In this document: piece by piece, positions 36,692 through 44,094 of the stretch
How positions within the stretch are numbered: position 1 is the first letter of the stretch
Layout: each line of letters begins with the position of its first letter
Source of the DNA: Paracoccaceae bacterium
Lineage (GTDB): Bacteria > Pseudomonadota > Alphaproteobacteria > Rhodobacterales > Rhodobacteraceae
DNA: 64,000 bases
Reading direction: 5' to 3'
NCBI GenBank assembly: GCA_028284705.1
Contig: JANQRE010000020.1
Location: forward strand, 1 to 64,000
Translations under genes and position numbers: made by a program
The notes under the pieces: generated by a model
What the model was told of the DNA's origin: nothing
The model's database searches: none
What the model saw: only the letters and a program-made list of their open reading frames with translations

Positions 36692-37408
36692 TCAAAATCC
36701 AATCGAGAAGCCGCCATCAACCGGTAAGATCACGCCGTTGATGTGTTTCGCCTGATCCGACCCGAGGAAAAAGACCGCGTCCGCCACGTCTTCCGGTGTC
36801 CCAAAGGCGCCGCCGGGAATGCGCCCTTCGATTTTCTCGCGCCGAGCCGGATCCTTGGCCAGGATGGCGCGGGTCATGTCGGTGTCGATGAAACCGGGCG
36901 CAACTGCATTGCACCTTATGCCAAATTTTGCCGCGTCCACCGCAACCGAGCGTGTCAGCCCGACAATTGCCGTCTTGGCGGTGACATAAGCCGCCGACGA
37001 AGGCAGGGCCATCAGCCCGCCCATTGACGATATGTTGACGATGGCGCCACCTTGCGCCTTGCGGGCTCGGACATAGGCACCGCAGGCCGCAAACACCGCC
37101 TTCACATTCAGATCGAGGCGTTCCTCCAACTCATCCGGTTCGACCTCCCAAACGGGTTTCTTCAGATGCATTCCGGCATTGTTCACCAGAACCTCCACTC
37201 CGCCCGCGCGATCGCAAAGCGTCTCGATTATCCCGACATCGCGCCAATTACTCAGATCATGGGCATGAAACGCGACATTGCCGGAAAGGCCACCCAGATC
37301 GCCCTCCGTGCGGGCAACCACGTGCACTTGAAACCCGGCGTCCAGGAACCGCTGCGTCTGGGCCAGACCAAGCCCCTTGTTTCCGCCGGTTATCAAAGCG
37401 GCTGGCAT
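36692..37408 (-). CDS. SDR family oxidoreductase (gluconate 5-dehydrogenase-like)
   Basis: A 238-residue classical short-chain dehydrogenase with TGGNKGLG, VNNAGMHLKKP, ISSMGGLMAL, YVTAKTAIVG and PVDGGFSIGF. The pairing with an idonate-type zinc dehydrogenase recalls the E. coli idnD/idnO pair, in which a 5-keto sugar acid links the two reactions. Sugar-acid oxidation is therefore plausible. It overlaps the preceding gene by 16 bases and is one base from the next. Confidence 0.88.
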   Translation of the reverse strand: MPAALITGGNKGLGLAQTQRFLDAGFQVHVVARTEGDLGGLSGNVAFHAHDLSNWRDVGIIETLCDRAGGVEVLVNNAGMHLKKPVWEVEPDELEERLDLNVKAVFAACGAYVRARKAQGGAIVNISSMGGLMALPSSAAYVTAKTAIVGLTRSVAVDAAKFGIRCNAVAPGFIDTDMTRAILAKDPARREKIEGRIPGGAFGTPEDVADAVFFLGSDQAKHINGVILPVDGGFSIGF

Positions 37409-38532
37409 AGCAAGACCTCTTGTTTCGAACGGCGTTGGTAGAAGTCATTCATGTGCCCCAAGAAATGCTCCTCATCCTGATCCTTGCGGAAAAAGTCAGG
37501 GAAGATTTCGCAGACATCATCGACAAAATCCAGGAACCAGACATCGCGGGGGCGCGTCCATGCATTTTCCATTGCGCAATAGCCGCCGTCCAGGAATCCG
37601 GCGTAACGCGGATCACTGCGCATCTTGCGCCACGTCCGACCATCGGCAGGCTGGCCCTCGTTCTCTAGGAATATACCGGATTGCACCGGCTCCGACGCCA
37701 GCCATGTAGCGAAGGCCCGCGCAGCGTTCGGATATCCCGTTCGCGAGGACACTCCAACCCCGGCGCCACCAAGAATGCCTCGCGACGTTCCTTGTCCTTG
37801 GAACCCGGGCAGACCCGCGAATTCAAGCACATGGCAACGAAAGCCCGGCCGAGCGTAGTTGATGTAGCCAAATAGAGCCGGGGAATAAGCAAAATCGTCG
37901 GTCGTCGACATCGCTTCAAGTACCTTAATGGGGTTCCAAGCCACCGCCTCTGATGGTCCTTGCTTATAGAGGGCCTTCAATATCCGAAGCGCGCGAACGC
38001 CGTTCGCCTCCGAGGCGAAAAGCGACCTTGAGTGCGGCAGATCAACCTCTCCAGAACTAGCGACGAGAGACATGAAAAGGCAGGTTGCATCCACCGGAAG
38101 AAGCGCTGTTACCACAGGGCATTTACGCCGATCTGCAGCAAGCACCGCCTCCCAACTGGCCATTTCGGGAACTTGCAGATCAGGCCGCCTCACGGCCATC
38201 TGGCAAGCACCGTCAATGGGATAGGCCCAGATGTCTCCGTTCCAGGTGTAGCTTTCCAGGCTTCCACCTAGCGATGAGACTTGCGCATGAGGAGGCCAAT
38301 GAAGAGGAAGCAGGCTTCCCGTTTCGGCTATTTTGCCAACGTGCGGATGATCCAGAACGATCAGATCATACGCGTCAGCAAGCCGCTCAATCGGTGCGTC
38401 TGCGAAGGCCTGCAGGCTGCGTTTCTCCCAACGAACACTCGTCCCGGTCTCAACCTCATAAGCTTGGCTTGCCGCTTCGACACAGATGTAACCGCGCGGG
38501 TGATCCCAGGTAATTCCTTTCAATTTAGGCAT
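37393..38532 (-). CDS. Extracellular solute-binding-protein homologue without a signal peptide
   Basis: A 379-residue protein starting MPKLKGITWDHPRGY. The fold is that of a family 1 solute-binding protein: DLIVLDHPHVG, WNGDIWAYPIDGACQMAV and GILGGAGVGVSS. The N-terminus has no hydrophobic stretch and no lipobox, so it should stay in the cytoplasm. AGGAG lies ahead of ATG 38532, and a LacI-type operator lies upstream of that, which rules out the longer frame. It heads the operon with the SDR and alcohol dehydrogenase genes. A cytosolic sensor, chaperone or enzyme-like ligand binder are all possible; I cannot choose. Confidence 0.8.
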   Translation of the reverse strand: MPKLKGITWDHPRGYICVEAASQAYEVETGTSVRWEKRSLQAFADAPIERLADAYDLIVLDHPHVGKIAETGSLLPLHWPPHAQVSSLGGSLESYTWNGDIWAYPIDGACQMAVRRPDLQVPEMASWEAVLAADRRKCPVVTALLPVDATCLFMSLVASSGEVDLPHSRSLFASEANGVRALRILKALYKQGPSEAVAWNPIKVLEAMSTTDDFAYSPALFGYINYARPGFRCHVLEFAGLPGFQGQGTSRGILGGAGVGVSSRTGYPNAARAFATWLASEPVQSGIFLENEGQPADGRTWRKMRSDPRYAGFLDGGYCAMENAWTRPRDVWFLDFVDDVCEIFPDFFRKDQDEEHFLGHMNDFYQRRSKQEVLLCQPL

Positions 38533-38555
38533 CAGTCTGCTCCTGTCGTTCAAAA

Positions 38556-38573
38556 TGGTAAAACGTTTAACCA
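38556..38573. promoter_or_regulatory. LacI-type operator upstream of the binding-protein-homologue operon
   Basis: TGGTAAAACGTTTAACCA is 24 bases upstream of the start codon at 38532 on the minus strand. It differs from the other two sites at only one or two positions, so the same regulator probably controls this third operon. Confidence 0.78.
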
Positions 38574-38947
38574 AGAAGAGCAAGGCGCTTTGAGGAGACT
38601 GACCCGATGATTTCACAACGATCCGAATTGGATGTTCGCTACTCGACCATCACCACCCTTTTAATTCTACTTCTTGAGGACATTCAGCTCTAACAGAGGC
38701 CAGAAACGTTCCACGTGCTTGAGGCGCACTTCTTGGCCACTGTTGCCGTCAGCTTTTATTCGTCTGCGGGCGCAGCGAATGCCGGCTTTCGGCCTAGACC
38801 AGACATTCAACCTATAGTCGAGATGCTGCGGTTCGGCCCGTCAGATACGACTTTCGCCGCAAGTGCTAACGCAAGTGCTAAATAACGGTTCTGGGAAGAA
38901 GCCGCCAACAGAACCCCCAATTTACGAGGGCCACTATCTTTAACCGA
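38574..38947. other. Gene-free stretch with a 12-bp tandem repeat
   Basis: About 370 bases between the catabolic operon and the LysR remnant, with no credible gene. CGCAAGTGCTAA occurs twice in tandem at 38858-38869 and 38870-38881. The stretch is visibly more AT-rich than the genes to the left and may mark the seam between the catabolic and the sugar-synthesis modules. Confidence 0.5.
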
Positions 38948-39328
38948 TCAGTTCTTGTGCATCATCAGGAATGTGCTTTCTAAACCAGCGGATCTCATGT
39001 TCGTAACCGTTTTTTCACTGTGAAAGAGCAACACCTCGAGGGGCGGAGTCTTGAACGGCAGGTTGCATTGAGCGAGGCCATAGACTTTTGTAGCGTCGCA
39101 CATTGCGACGGACGGCACAGTCAAATAGATGTTAGTTCCGAAAACAAAAGGCGCGGCCATGGAGAAATGCGGCGCCACCGCTCCAATCTTTCGCACCGCA
39201 CCAAGCTTTATGGCCGCCTGTTCGATTGGGTCTGCGCGGCGAAGAGAGCATCGCAGAGCAAGGCCGTAGAAAGGACCTAGAAGGGACAGAAAGCGGTCTT
39301 TGGGATCTTTTTCCCGACGAAGCCACAA
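38948..39328 (-). pseudogene. C-terminal fragment of a LysR-type regulator
   Basis: The frame encodes VAPHFSMAAPFVFGTNIYLT, then PSVAMCDATKVYGLAQCNLP and LEVLLFHSEKTV. This follows the usual C-terminal part of the LysR effector-binding domain (psf-x-aap-x-va-x-tdliat-x-p, then lPf and the final W/FH segment). The DNA-binding domain and the first part of the sensor domain are missing, and no upstream continuation is visible before the next gene. It is probably a remnant rather than a working protein. Confidence 0.6.
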
Positions 39329-39510
39329 AGGTCGTTCTATAGTCGGAGAGTTTGATTTCCGGTTAGCTCACGCATCGCTAGGCGACGCAGACTTTGGCTT
39401 CACACGGCTGCGCGTTTTTGTTAAGAATCGGCTCCTGGATTCAAGAACTGCGATCTGAGCGTACCGATATCGGGCTTCCAATTCTTGCATGCTTAAGGAA
39501 AGACCCGTTC

Positions 39511-40353
39511 TCAACCCCCATCAAAAACCGTCGGGATCCCGACTATTCTCGGAGTGTCACTCGCATTCACGGGTCGCGATCCAAAATTAAGAAGATCGCG
39601 CCTACCATAAATGTCAGCGATTTCTTCTGCGTGCTCTCGAACGGACTTACCTTTGCCTGAGCAAATATTGGCTGGACCCTCAAAGTTGCTGAGTGCCCCA
39701 TCTATAATCAATTGCGCAGCTTTTGTGACTTCGATGAAATCACGTATCTGGGTGCCTTGCGTAAGTTCAGCGACCGAACCCGTGCTCAACTGTTGGTGCA
39801 GGAAAGGATAAAGTCGGTTCGGATGTTCTCCGGGACCGTAAGGGTGGAAAAGGCGACACCACAAAAAAGAGACACCACTTTGAGCAAAAACTTCCCGCAG
39901 CGTGAGAAACGCGCCAACCTTCGCGGCAGCGTAAGGCGTTTTGGGGTCGAGGGGGCTCTCAACCGATAGTGGCTCGTCCGAACTTTTGTACTCGATGCAA
40001 GTTCCCAGACCGACAAAGCGCTGCAGCTTCACAGCGGCGGCGGCCTTGGCCATAAAAAGGGTTCCGGCAAGGCAGTCCAGATTTTCCTCCGTCGTCAGAT
40101 ACGAACCGGGCTTTGCAACCCAAGCGGCATGGATTCCCATAGCCGCACCGCGCAGATGTTCACGCCACCAATCATAACCCTCGGCAAAGACATCCTTGGT
40201 CTCCACAACTCTGGTGAGTTCGGTGTCAATTTGGATGCGGTTCTCCCATCCAGGTCGTACTGCAATGATGCTCTGTTTCCTGCGCGTCTCAAGCTCCCTG
40301 AGAATGTGACGCCCGATAAAACCAGTCGCACCTGTGAGGAAGACCGCCTCCAT
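39511..40353 (-). CDS. NAD-dependent epimerase/dehydratase (nucleotide-sugar reductase type)
   Basis: A 280-residue extended SDR with TGATGFIG near residue 7, YAAAK as the catalytic pair, and SFLWCRLFHPYGPGEHPNRL with the R-x-FxxYGPG segment of sugar epimerases. As the last gene of the rfbF-rfbG-rfbC-like operon, it most likely reduces the 4-keto group or epimerises the C-methylated intermediate. It shares one base with the stop of the C-methyltransferase gene. The ending NASDTPRIVGIPTVFDGG is short for the family. Confidence 0.85.
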   Translation of the reverse strand: MEAVFLTGATGFIGRHILRELETRRKQSIIAVRPGWENRIQIDTELTRVVETKDVFAEGYDWWREHLRGAAMGIHAAWVAKPGSYLTTEENLDCLAGTLFMAKAAAAVKLQRFVGLGTCIEYKSSDEPLSVESPLDPKTPYAAAKVGAFLTLREVFAQSGVSFLWCRLFHPYGPGEHPNRLYPFLHQQLSTGSVAELTQGTQIRDFIEVTKAAQLIIDGALSNFEGPANICSGKGKSVREHAEEIADIYGRRDLLNFGSRPVNASDTPRIVGIPTVFDGG

Positions 40354-41576
40354 CAGATCACCTTGATCTCGGGAATTGCGACAACGAATTTTGTGCCGTT
40401 GGTTGCGAGATGTGCATTCAAGCGCATCACCTCAGAGGCAATGTTCCATGGGAAGATGACCAAAAAGTCCGGGCGCTGCTCCGCCAAAACGGATGGATGC
40501 AATATGGGGATATGGCTTGCGGGAAGAAACTTACCAATTTTGGACTCGGCGGCATCACATACGAATGGCATGAGATCAGGGCGAATGCCTGCGTAGTTCA
40601 TCAGCGTGTTGCCTTTTGCGGCGGCGCCGTAGCCGGCAACAGAACGGCCGTTTCGCTTTGCCGCTATAAGAAAACTGACAAGACCATCTTTGACTGTATC
40701 GGCCTTGTCCTGAAAGGCTTGGTAGGTCGACGCCAATTGCAAACCCGCCCGCTTTTCAGCCGACAAAATCTGGTCCAGGGCGTCGGTCTTGCTGTGATCT
40801 GCCGCGGTCAGACAACCATATACCCTTAGACTACCGCCATGTGTTGCGAGCTCCTCAACGTCGAAGACACGCAAACCCACGGCCTCGAAAATCGATGTGA
40901 CGGTAAACAGGGAAAGATATGAGAAATGCTCATGATAAATCGTGTCGAACTGAGTATCGGCAATTAGCCGCATCAGGTGCGGAAACTCGAATGTCACCAC
41001 ACCTTGAGGTCGTAGCAGGTTTGCCACCCCGCTGACAAAGTCGTTGATATCTGGCACATGGGCCAGGACATTGTTTCCAATGATCAAGTCGGCGCGCTCA
41101 TCTGCATCAGCCATCTTCTGTCCAAGCGCTGCGCCGAAGAATTCCTGGCGCACCGGTACTCCGATCTTCCGGGCGGCCTCCGCGGTGCTTTGTGTCGGCT
41201 CTATGCCAAGGCAAGGAATGCCGGCTGCGACAAAATTCCTCAACAAATACCCGTCATTGGATGCGAGTTCGACAACGAAGCTGTCCTTATCAAGGCCCAG
41301 CCGCTGAGTGATCATGTCGCAATAGTCCGACGCATGTCTAAGCCAGCTTTTCGAAGTCGATGAGTAATACGCATAGTTTTCGCTAAATAGTTCCTCTGCC
41401 TCCGAGTAATCCTCGGTCTGAACCAGCCAACAGTTTGTACAGGTCAAGACACGCAGGGGATAAGTTACCTCCGGTTTACGCAAATCCGCCTCGGACAAAT
41501 ACGCATTGGAGGGCGGTGCGTAGCCAAGGTTCACAAACTCAAGCTTAAGCTCGAACTGACAATGACGGCACTTCAT
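40353..41576 (-). CDS. Sugar C-methyltransferase (TylCIII/NovU type)
   Basis: A 407-residue SAM-dependent enzyme. An N-terminal zinc-binding domain shows CRHC (residues 3-6) and CTNC about 45 residues later. The SAM fold has VVELASNDGYLLRNF, and the C-terminal domain contains YGAAAKGNTLMNY. These three parts define the NDP-4-ketohexose C-3-methyltransferases that create branched sugars. The start at 41576 overlaps the epimerase stop by four bases and gives the zinc domain its usual position. Confidence 0.9.
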   Translation of the reverse strand: MKCRHCQFELKLEFVNLGYAPPSNAYLSEADLRKPEVTYPLRVLTCTNCWLVQTEDYSEAEELFSENYAYYSSTSKSWLRHASDYCDMITQRLGLDKDSFVVELASNDGYLLRNFVAAGIPCLGIEPTQSTAEAARKIGVPVRQEFFGAALGQKMADADERADLIIGNNVLAHVPDINDFVSGVANLLRPQGVVTFEFPHLMRLIADTQFDTIYHEHFSYLSLFTVTSIFEAVGLRVFDVEELATHGGSLRVYGCLTAADHSKTDALDQILSAEKRAGLQLASTYQAFQDKADTVKDGLVSFLIAAKRNGRSVAGYGAAAKGNTLMNYAGIRPDLMPFVCDAAESKIGKFLPASHIPILHPSVLAEQRPDFLVIFPWNIASEVMRLNAHLATNGTKFVVAIPEIKVI

Positions 41577-42121
41577 ATGGCAACCGGAGTGGTAGACTTG
41601 AACGACGGATGCGCCGCATCGCGCTCCGACATATTTTTGATCGGCAACGGCCACTCAATGGCAAGCTCGGGATCGCGCAGGTTTACTGCCCCCTCGGATG
41701 CTGGGTGATAGGGCATTGAGTGACAATAATGAAGCTCGGCTGCTTCCGTGAGCGTTTGATAGCCGTGGGCACACCCCTCGGGAATATATACGCTTTCCAT
41801 GGCGACGCCATCGAGCGTTATCGCGCAAACTCGACCATAGCTATTTGACCGCGCGCGTAGGTCCACCAACACGTCAAAGACCTGACCCTTTACGCAGCGC
41901 ACAAGCTTGGCTTCGGCATATGGTGGCCGCTGAAAATGTAATCCACGAACCGTGCCTTTTTCCGTGTTTAAAGAGGTGTTCATCTGAGCCCACCGAGTAT
42001 TCAGACCTCGCTTTGTGAACTCGTCATCGCAATAGACCCGCGCAAACGCACCTCGATCGTCCAGAATCTTCTCGGGTGTGATTTTGAAAGCTCCGTCAAT
42101 GCTCAAGGGCTCGAACTTCAT
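41573..42121 (-). CDS. dTDP-4-dehydrorhamnose 3,5-epimerase family protein
   Basis: A 182-residue cupin of the RmlC family with ILDDRGAFARVYC, RGLHFQRPPYAEAKLVRC (catalytic His in GLHF), PEGCAHGYQTL and a C-terminal DPELAIEWPL. It epimerises C3 and/or C5 of a 4-keto-6-deoxysugar nucleotide. Since the neighbours make CDP-4-keto-6-deoxyglucose, the substrate is more likely a CDP sugar than a dTDP sugar. Four-base overlaps join it to rfbG upstream and to the C-methyltransferase gene downstream. Confidence 0.9.
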   Translation of the reverse strand: MKFEPLSIDGAFKITPEKILDDRGAFARVYCDDEFTKRGLNTRWAQMNTSLNTEKGTVRGLHFQRPPYAEAKLVRCVKGQVFDVLVDLRARSNSYGRVCAITLDGVAMESVYIPEGCAHGYQTLTEAAELHYCHSMPYHPASEGAVNLRDPELAIEWPLPIKNMSERDAAHPSFKSTTPVAI

Positions 42122-43164
42122 GTCTTACAGTAGGTCTCCAGATCTTGAAGTGTCATCTCCAAGGGGGACGCGCCTTCGTGAACACGCTTATACCAGGTCA
42201 TCGTTCTTGCGACCGCTTTTTCAAAGTTCCACTTCGGCTGCCAGTTTAGTTGCAGCCGTGCCTTTTCAATCGACAGCTTGAGCAGCCCGGCCTCGTGCGG
42301 TGCATTTTGATCGGATGAGGTGTGATACTCGCCATGCCAGGTTTGAAGCGCTGATTTGATCACATCCTCGACGGTCCGATTGTCGCTTTTTTCGGGGCCG
42401 AAGTTGAACGCGTCGGCGAATGCCGTGTTGCCATGTAATCTCTCCGCAAGCCGCAAATATCCGGACAGCGGTTCCAAAACATGCTGCCAGGGGCGGACGG
42501 CTTTCGGGTTCCTTGTCTCAATGGATTGGCCCTTTGAAAGTGCGCGGGCAATATCCGGAAGTAGGCGATTTTCGCACCAGTCCCCTCCTCCGATCACATT
42601 GCCGGCACGCGCTGAAGCCAGGGCCAGCGGCAACCCCTCCTGGGCGAACACGGAGCGATAGCTGTCAATCACGAGCTCGCTTCCGGCTTTACTCGCACTG
42701 TACGGATCGACACCTCCGAGACGATCAGTTTCGCGATACGCATGATCAGATTCAATGTTGTGATAGACTTTGTCCGTCGTGATCGCGACAATCGTTGCGG
42801 GCCTTGAAGCCTCGCGCAGCGCTTCCAGCAGAATGGCCGTACCCTGAACATTGGTTTGCCATGTGTTCAGAGTTTGCTCATAACTTCGAAGCACCAGCGA
42901 CTGCGCCGCAAAATGGAAGACAATTTCGGGTTGCACGTCTAAGACATAGTCAGACACCAGCACCTGGTTCCTGATATCCCCTATTCGGTGGTGAACCCGA
43001 TTTCCTAAGTCGAGCTGATCAAACAGTGCCGGTCTAGTGTCCGGCTCCAGAGCAAGACCATATACCTCTGCGCCCAGTTGATGCAGCCAAAGAGACATCC
43101 AGCTGCCTTTGAAACCGGTATGCCCGGTCAGCAATACACGCTTGGCACGCCAGAAGTCGGTCAA
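42118..43164 (-). CDS. rfbG: CDP-glucose 4,6-dehydratase
   Basis: A 348-residue extended SDR with TGHTGFKGSWMSLWL near residue 12, AAQSLVLRSY, YSASK as the catalytic pair, and RAGNVIGGGDW, all diagnostic of CDP-glucose 4,6-dehydratase. It makes CDP-4-keto-6-deoxyglucose. No ATG fits; TTG at 43164 overlaps the rfbF stop (CTTTGACC) and gives MTDFWRAKRVLLTG, which matches the expected N-terminus, so I take it as the start. Confidence 0.93.
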   Translation of the reverse strand: MTDFWRAKRVLLTGHTGFKGSWMSLWLHQLGAEVYGLALEPDTRPALFDQLDLGNRVHHRIGDIRNQVLVSDYVLDVQPEIVFHFAAQSLVLRSYEQTLNTWQTNVQGTAILLEALREASRPATIVAITTDKVYHNIESDHAYRETDRLGGVDPYSASKAGSELVIDSYRSVFAQEGLPLALASARAGNVIGGGDWCENRLLPDIARALSKGQSIETRNPKAVRPWQHVLEPLSGYLRLAERLHGNTAFADAFNFGPEKSDNRTVEDVIKSALQTWHGEYHTSSDQNAPHEAGLLKLSIEKARLQLNWQPKWNFEKAVARTMTWYKRVHEGASPLEMTLQDLETYCKT

Positions 43165-43931
43165 AGCCAGACTTTCCAGGGAGCCGTGCCGGAGTCCCAG
43201 AGGTCTTCCAGACGGTTTCGATCGCGCAAGGTATCCATCGCCTCCCAAAATCCGGCATGTTTGCGCACCGCCAGTTGCCCATCCTCAGCTGCGCTGACAA
43301 GTGCTTCTGACTCGAAAATTGAGGTGTCGTCGAATATCCGGTCCAGGATGGATGGCTCGCACACCATGAACCCTCCATTGATCCATTGGCCGTCACCTTT
43401 CGGTTTTTCGAGAAATTGTTTCACCTTTTCGCCATCAATATCAAGGGCTCCAAAACGGCCGGCTGGTTGAACGGCCGATATGGTTGCCTCGCAACCTTGC
43501 TTTTTGTGGAAAGCAATCAGGTCGGAAATATCGATGTTGCTGACCCCATCCCCATAGGTAAGGCAAAATGTGTCATCCAGATGATCCGCAATGCGTTTGA
43601 TGCGACCACCGGTTTGTGTGAGCTCGCCCGTATCAACAAGGGTTACTTTCCATGGTTCCGCCCGCTGTCGGTGGACTTGCAGTGAATCGTTAGCCAGATC
43701 GAAAGTGACATCGGACATGTGAAGCACGTAATTCGCGAAGTATTCCTTGATCACATAACCCCGGTAACCGCAGCACACCACAAACTCGGTGATGCCAAAA
43801 TGGCCGTAGATCTTCATGATGTGCCACAAAATCGGTCGACCGCCGATTTCGATCATCGGCTTTGGCTTCAGATGGCTTTCCTCGCTAATCCGTGTCCCTA
43901 ATCCACCGGCAAGAATTACGGCTTTCGTCAT
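43161..43931 (-). CDS. rfbF: Glucose-1-phosphate cytidylyltransferase
   Basis: A 256-residue nucleotidyltransferase with the signature MTKAVILAGGLGTRISEES, KPKPMIEIGGRPILWHIMK, LTYGDGVSNID (metal-binding Asp), and WINGGFMVCEPSILD. It makes CDP-glucose from CTP and glucose 1-phosphate and feeds rfbG. ATG 43931 is the start that gives this N-terminus; an ATG 60 bases upstream has none of the conserved sequence. It is first in a five-gene operon in which every gene overlaps the next. Confidence 0.95.
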   Translation of the reverse strand: MTKAVILAGGLGTRISEESHLKPKPMIEIGGRPILWHIMKIYGHFGITEFVVCCGYRGYVIKEYFANYVLHMSDVTFDLANDSLQVHRQRAEPWKVTLVDTGELTQTGGRIKRIADHLDDTFCLTYGDGVSNIDISDLIAFHKKQGCEATISAVQPAGRFGALDIDGEKVKQFLEKPKGDGQWINGGFMVCEPSILDRIFDDTSIFESEALVSAAEDGQLAVRKHAGFWEAMDTLRDRNRLEDLWDSGTAPWKVWL

Positions 43932-44094
43932 GCTGGTCCCTTGGTCCAAGTTGCTCAATGGGCTGGAATCTGATGCAAGTACTGTGCTCACTGAGTGATC
44001 GGATTACAAGTTTCGGTTGAACTTTCAACCGCTTGTCGGCTAGGGCAAACGACGATCGTAACGGACATTCGGCATTTGATTTCAGGACACTGGC

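Noticed and set aside
37393-38616. Longer start for the binding-protein homologue at 38616
   Set aside because: That start would place the LacI-type operator inside the coding region and still gives no signal peptide; ATG 38532 has AGGAG in front.
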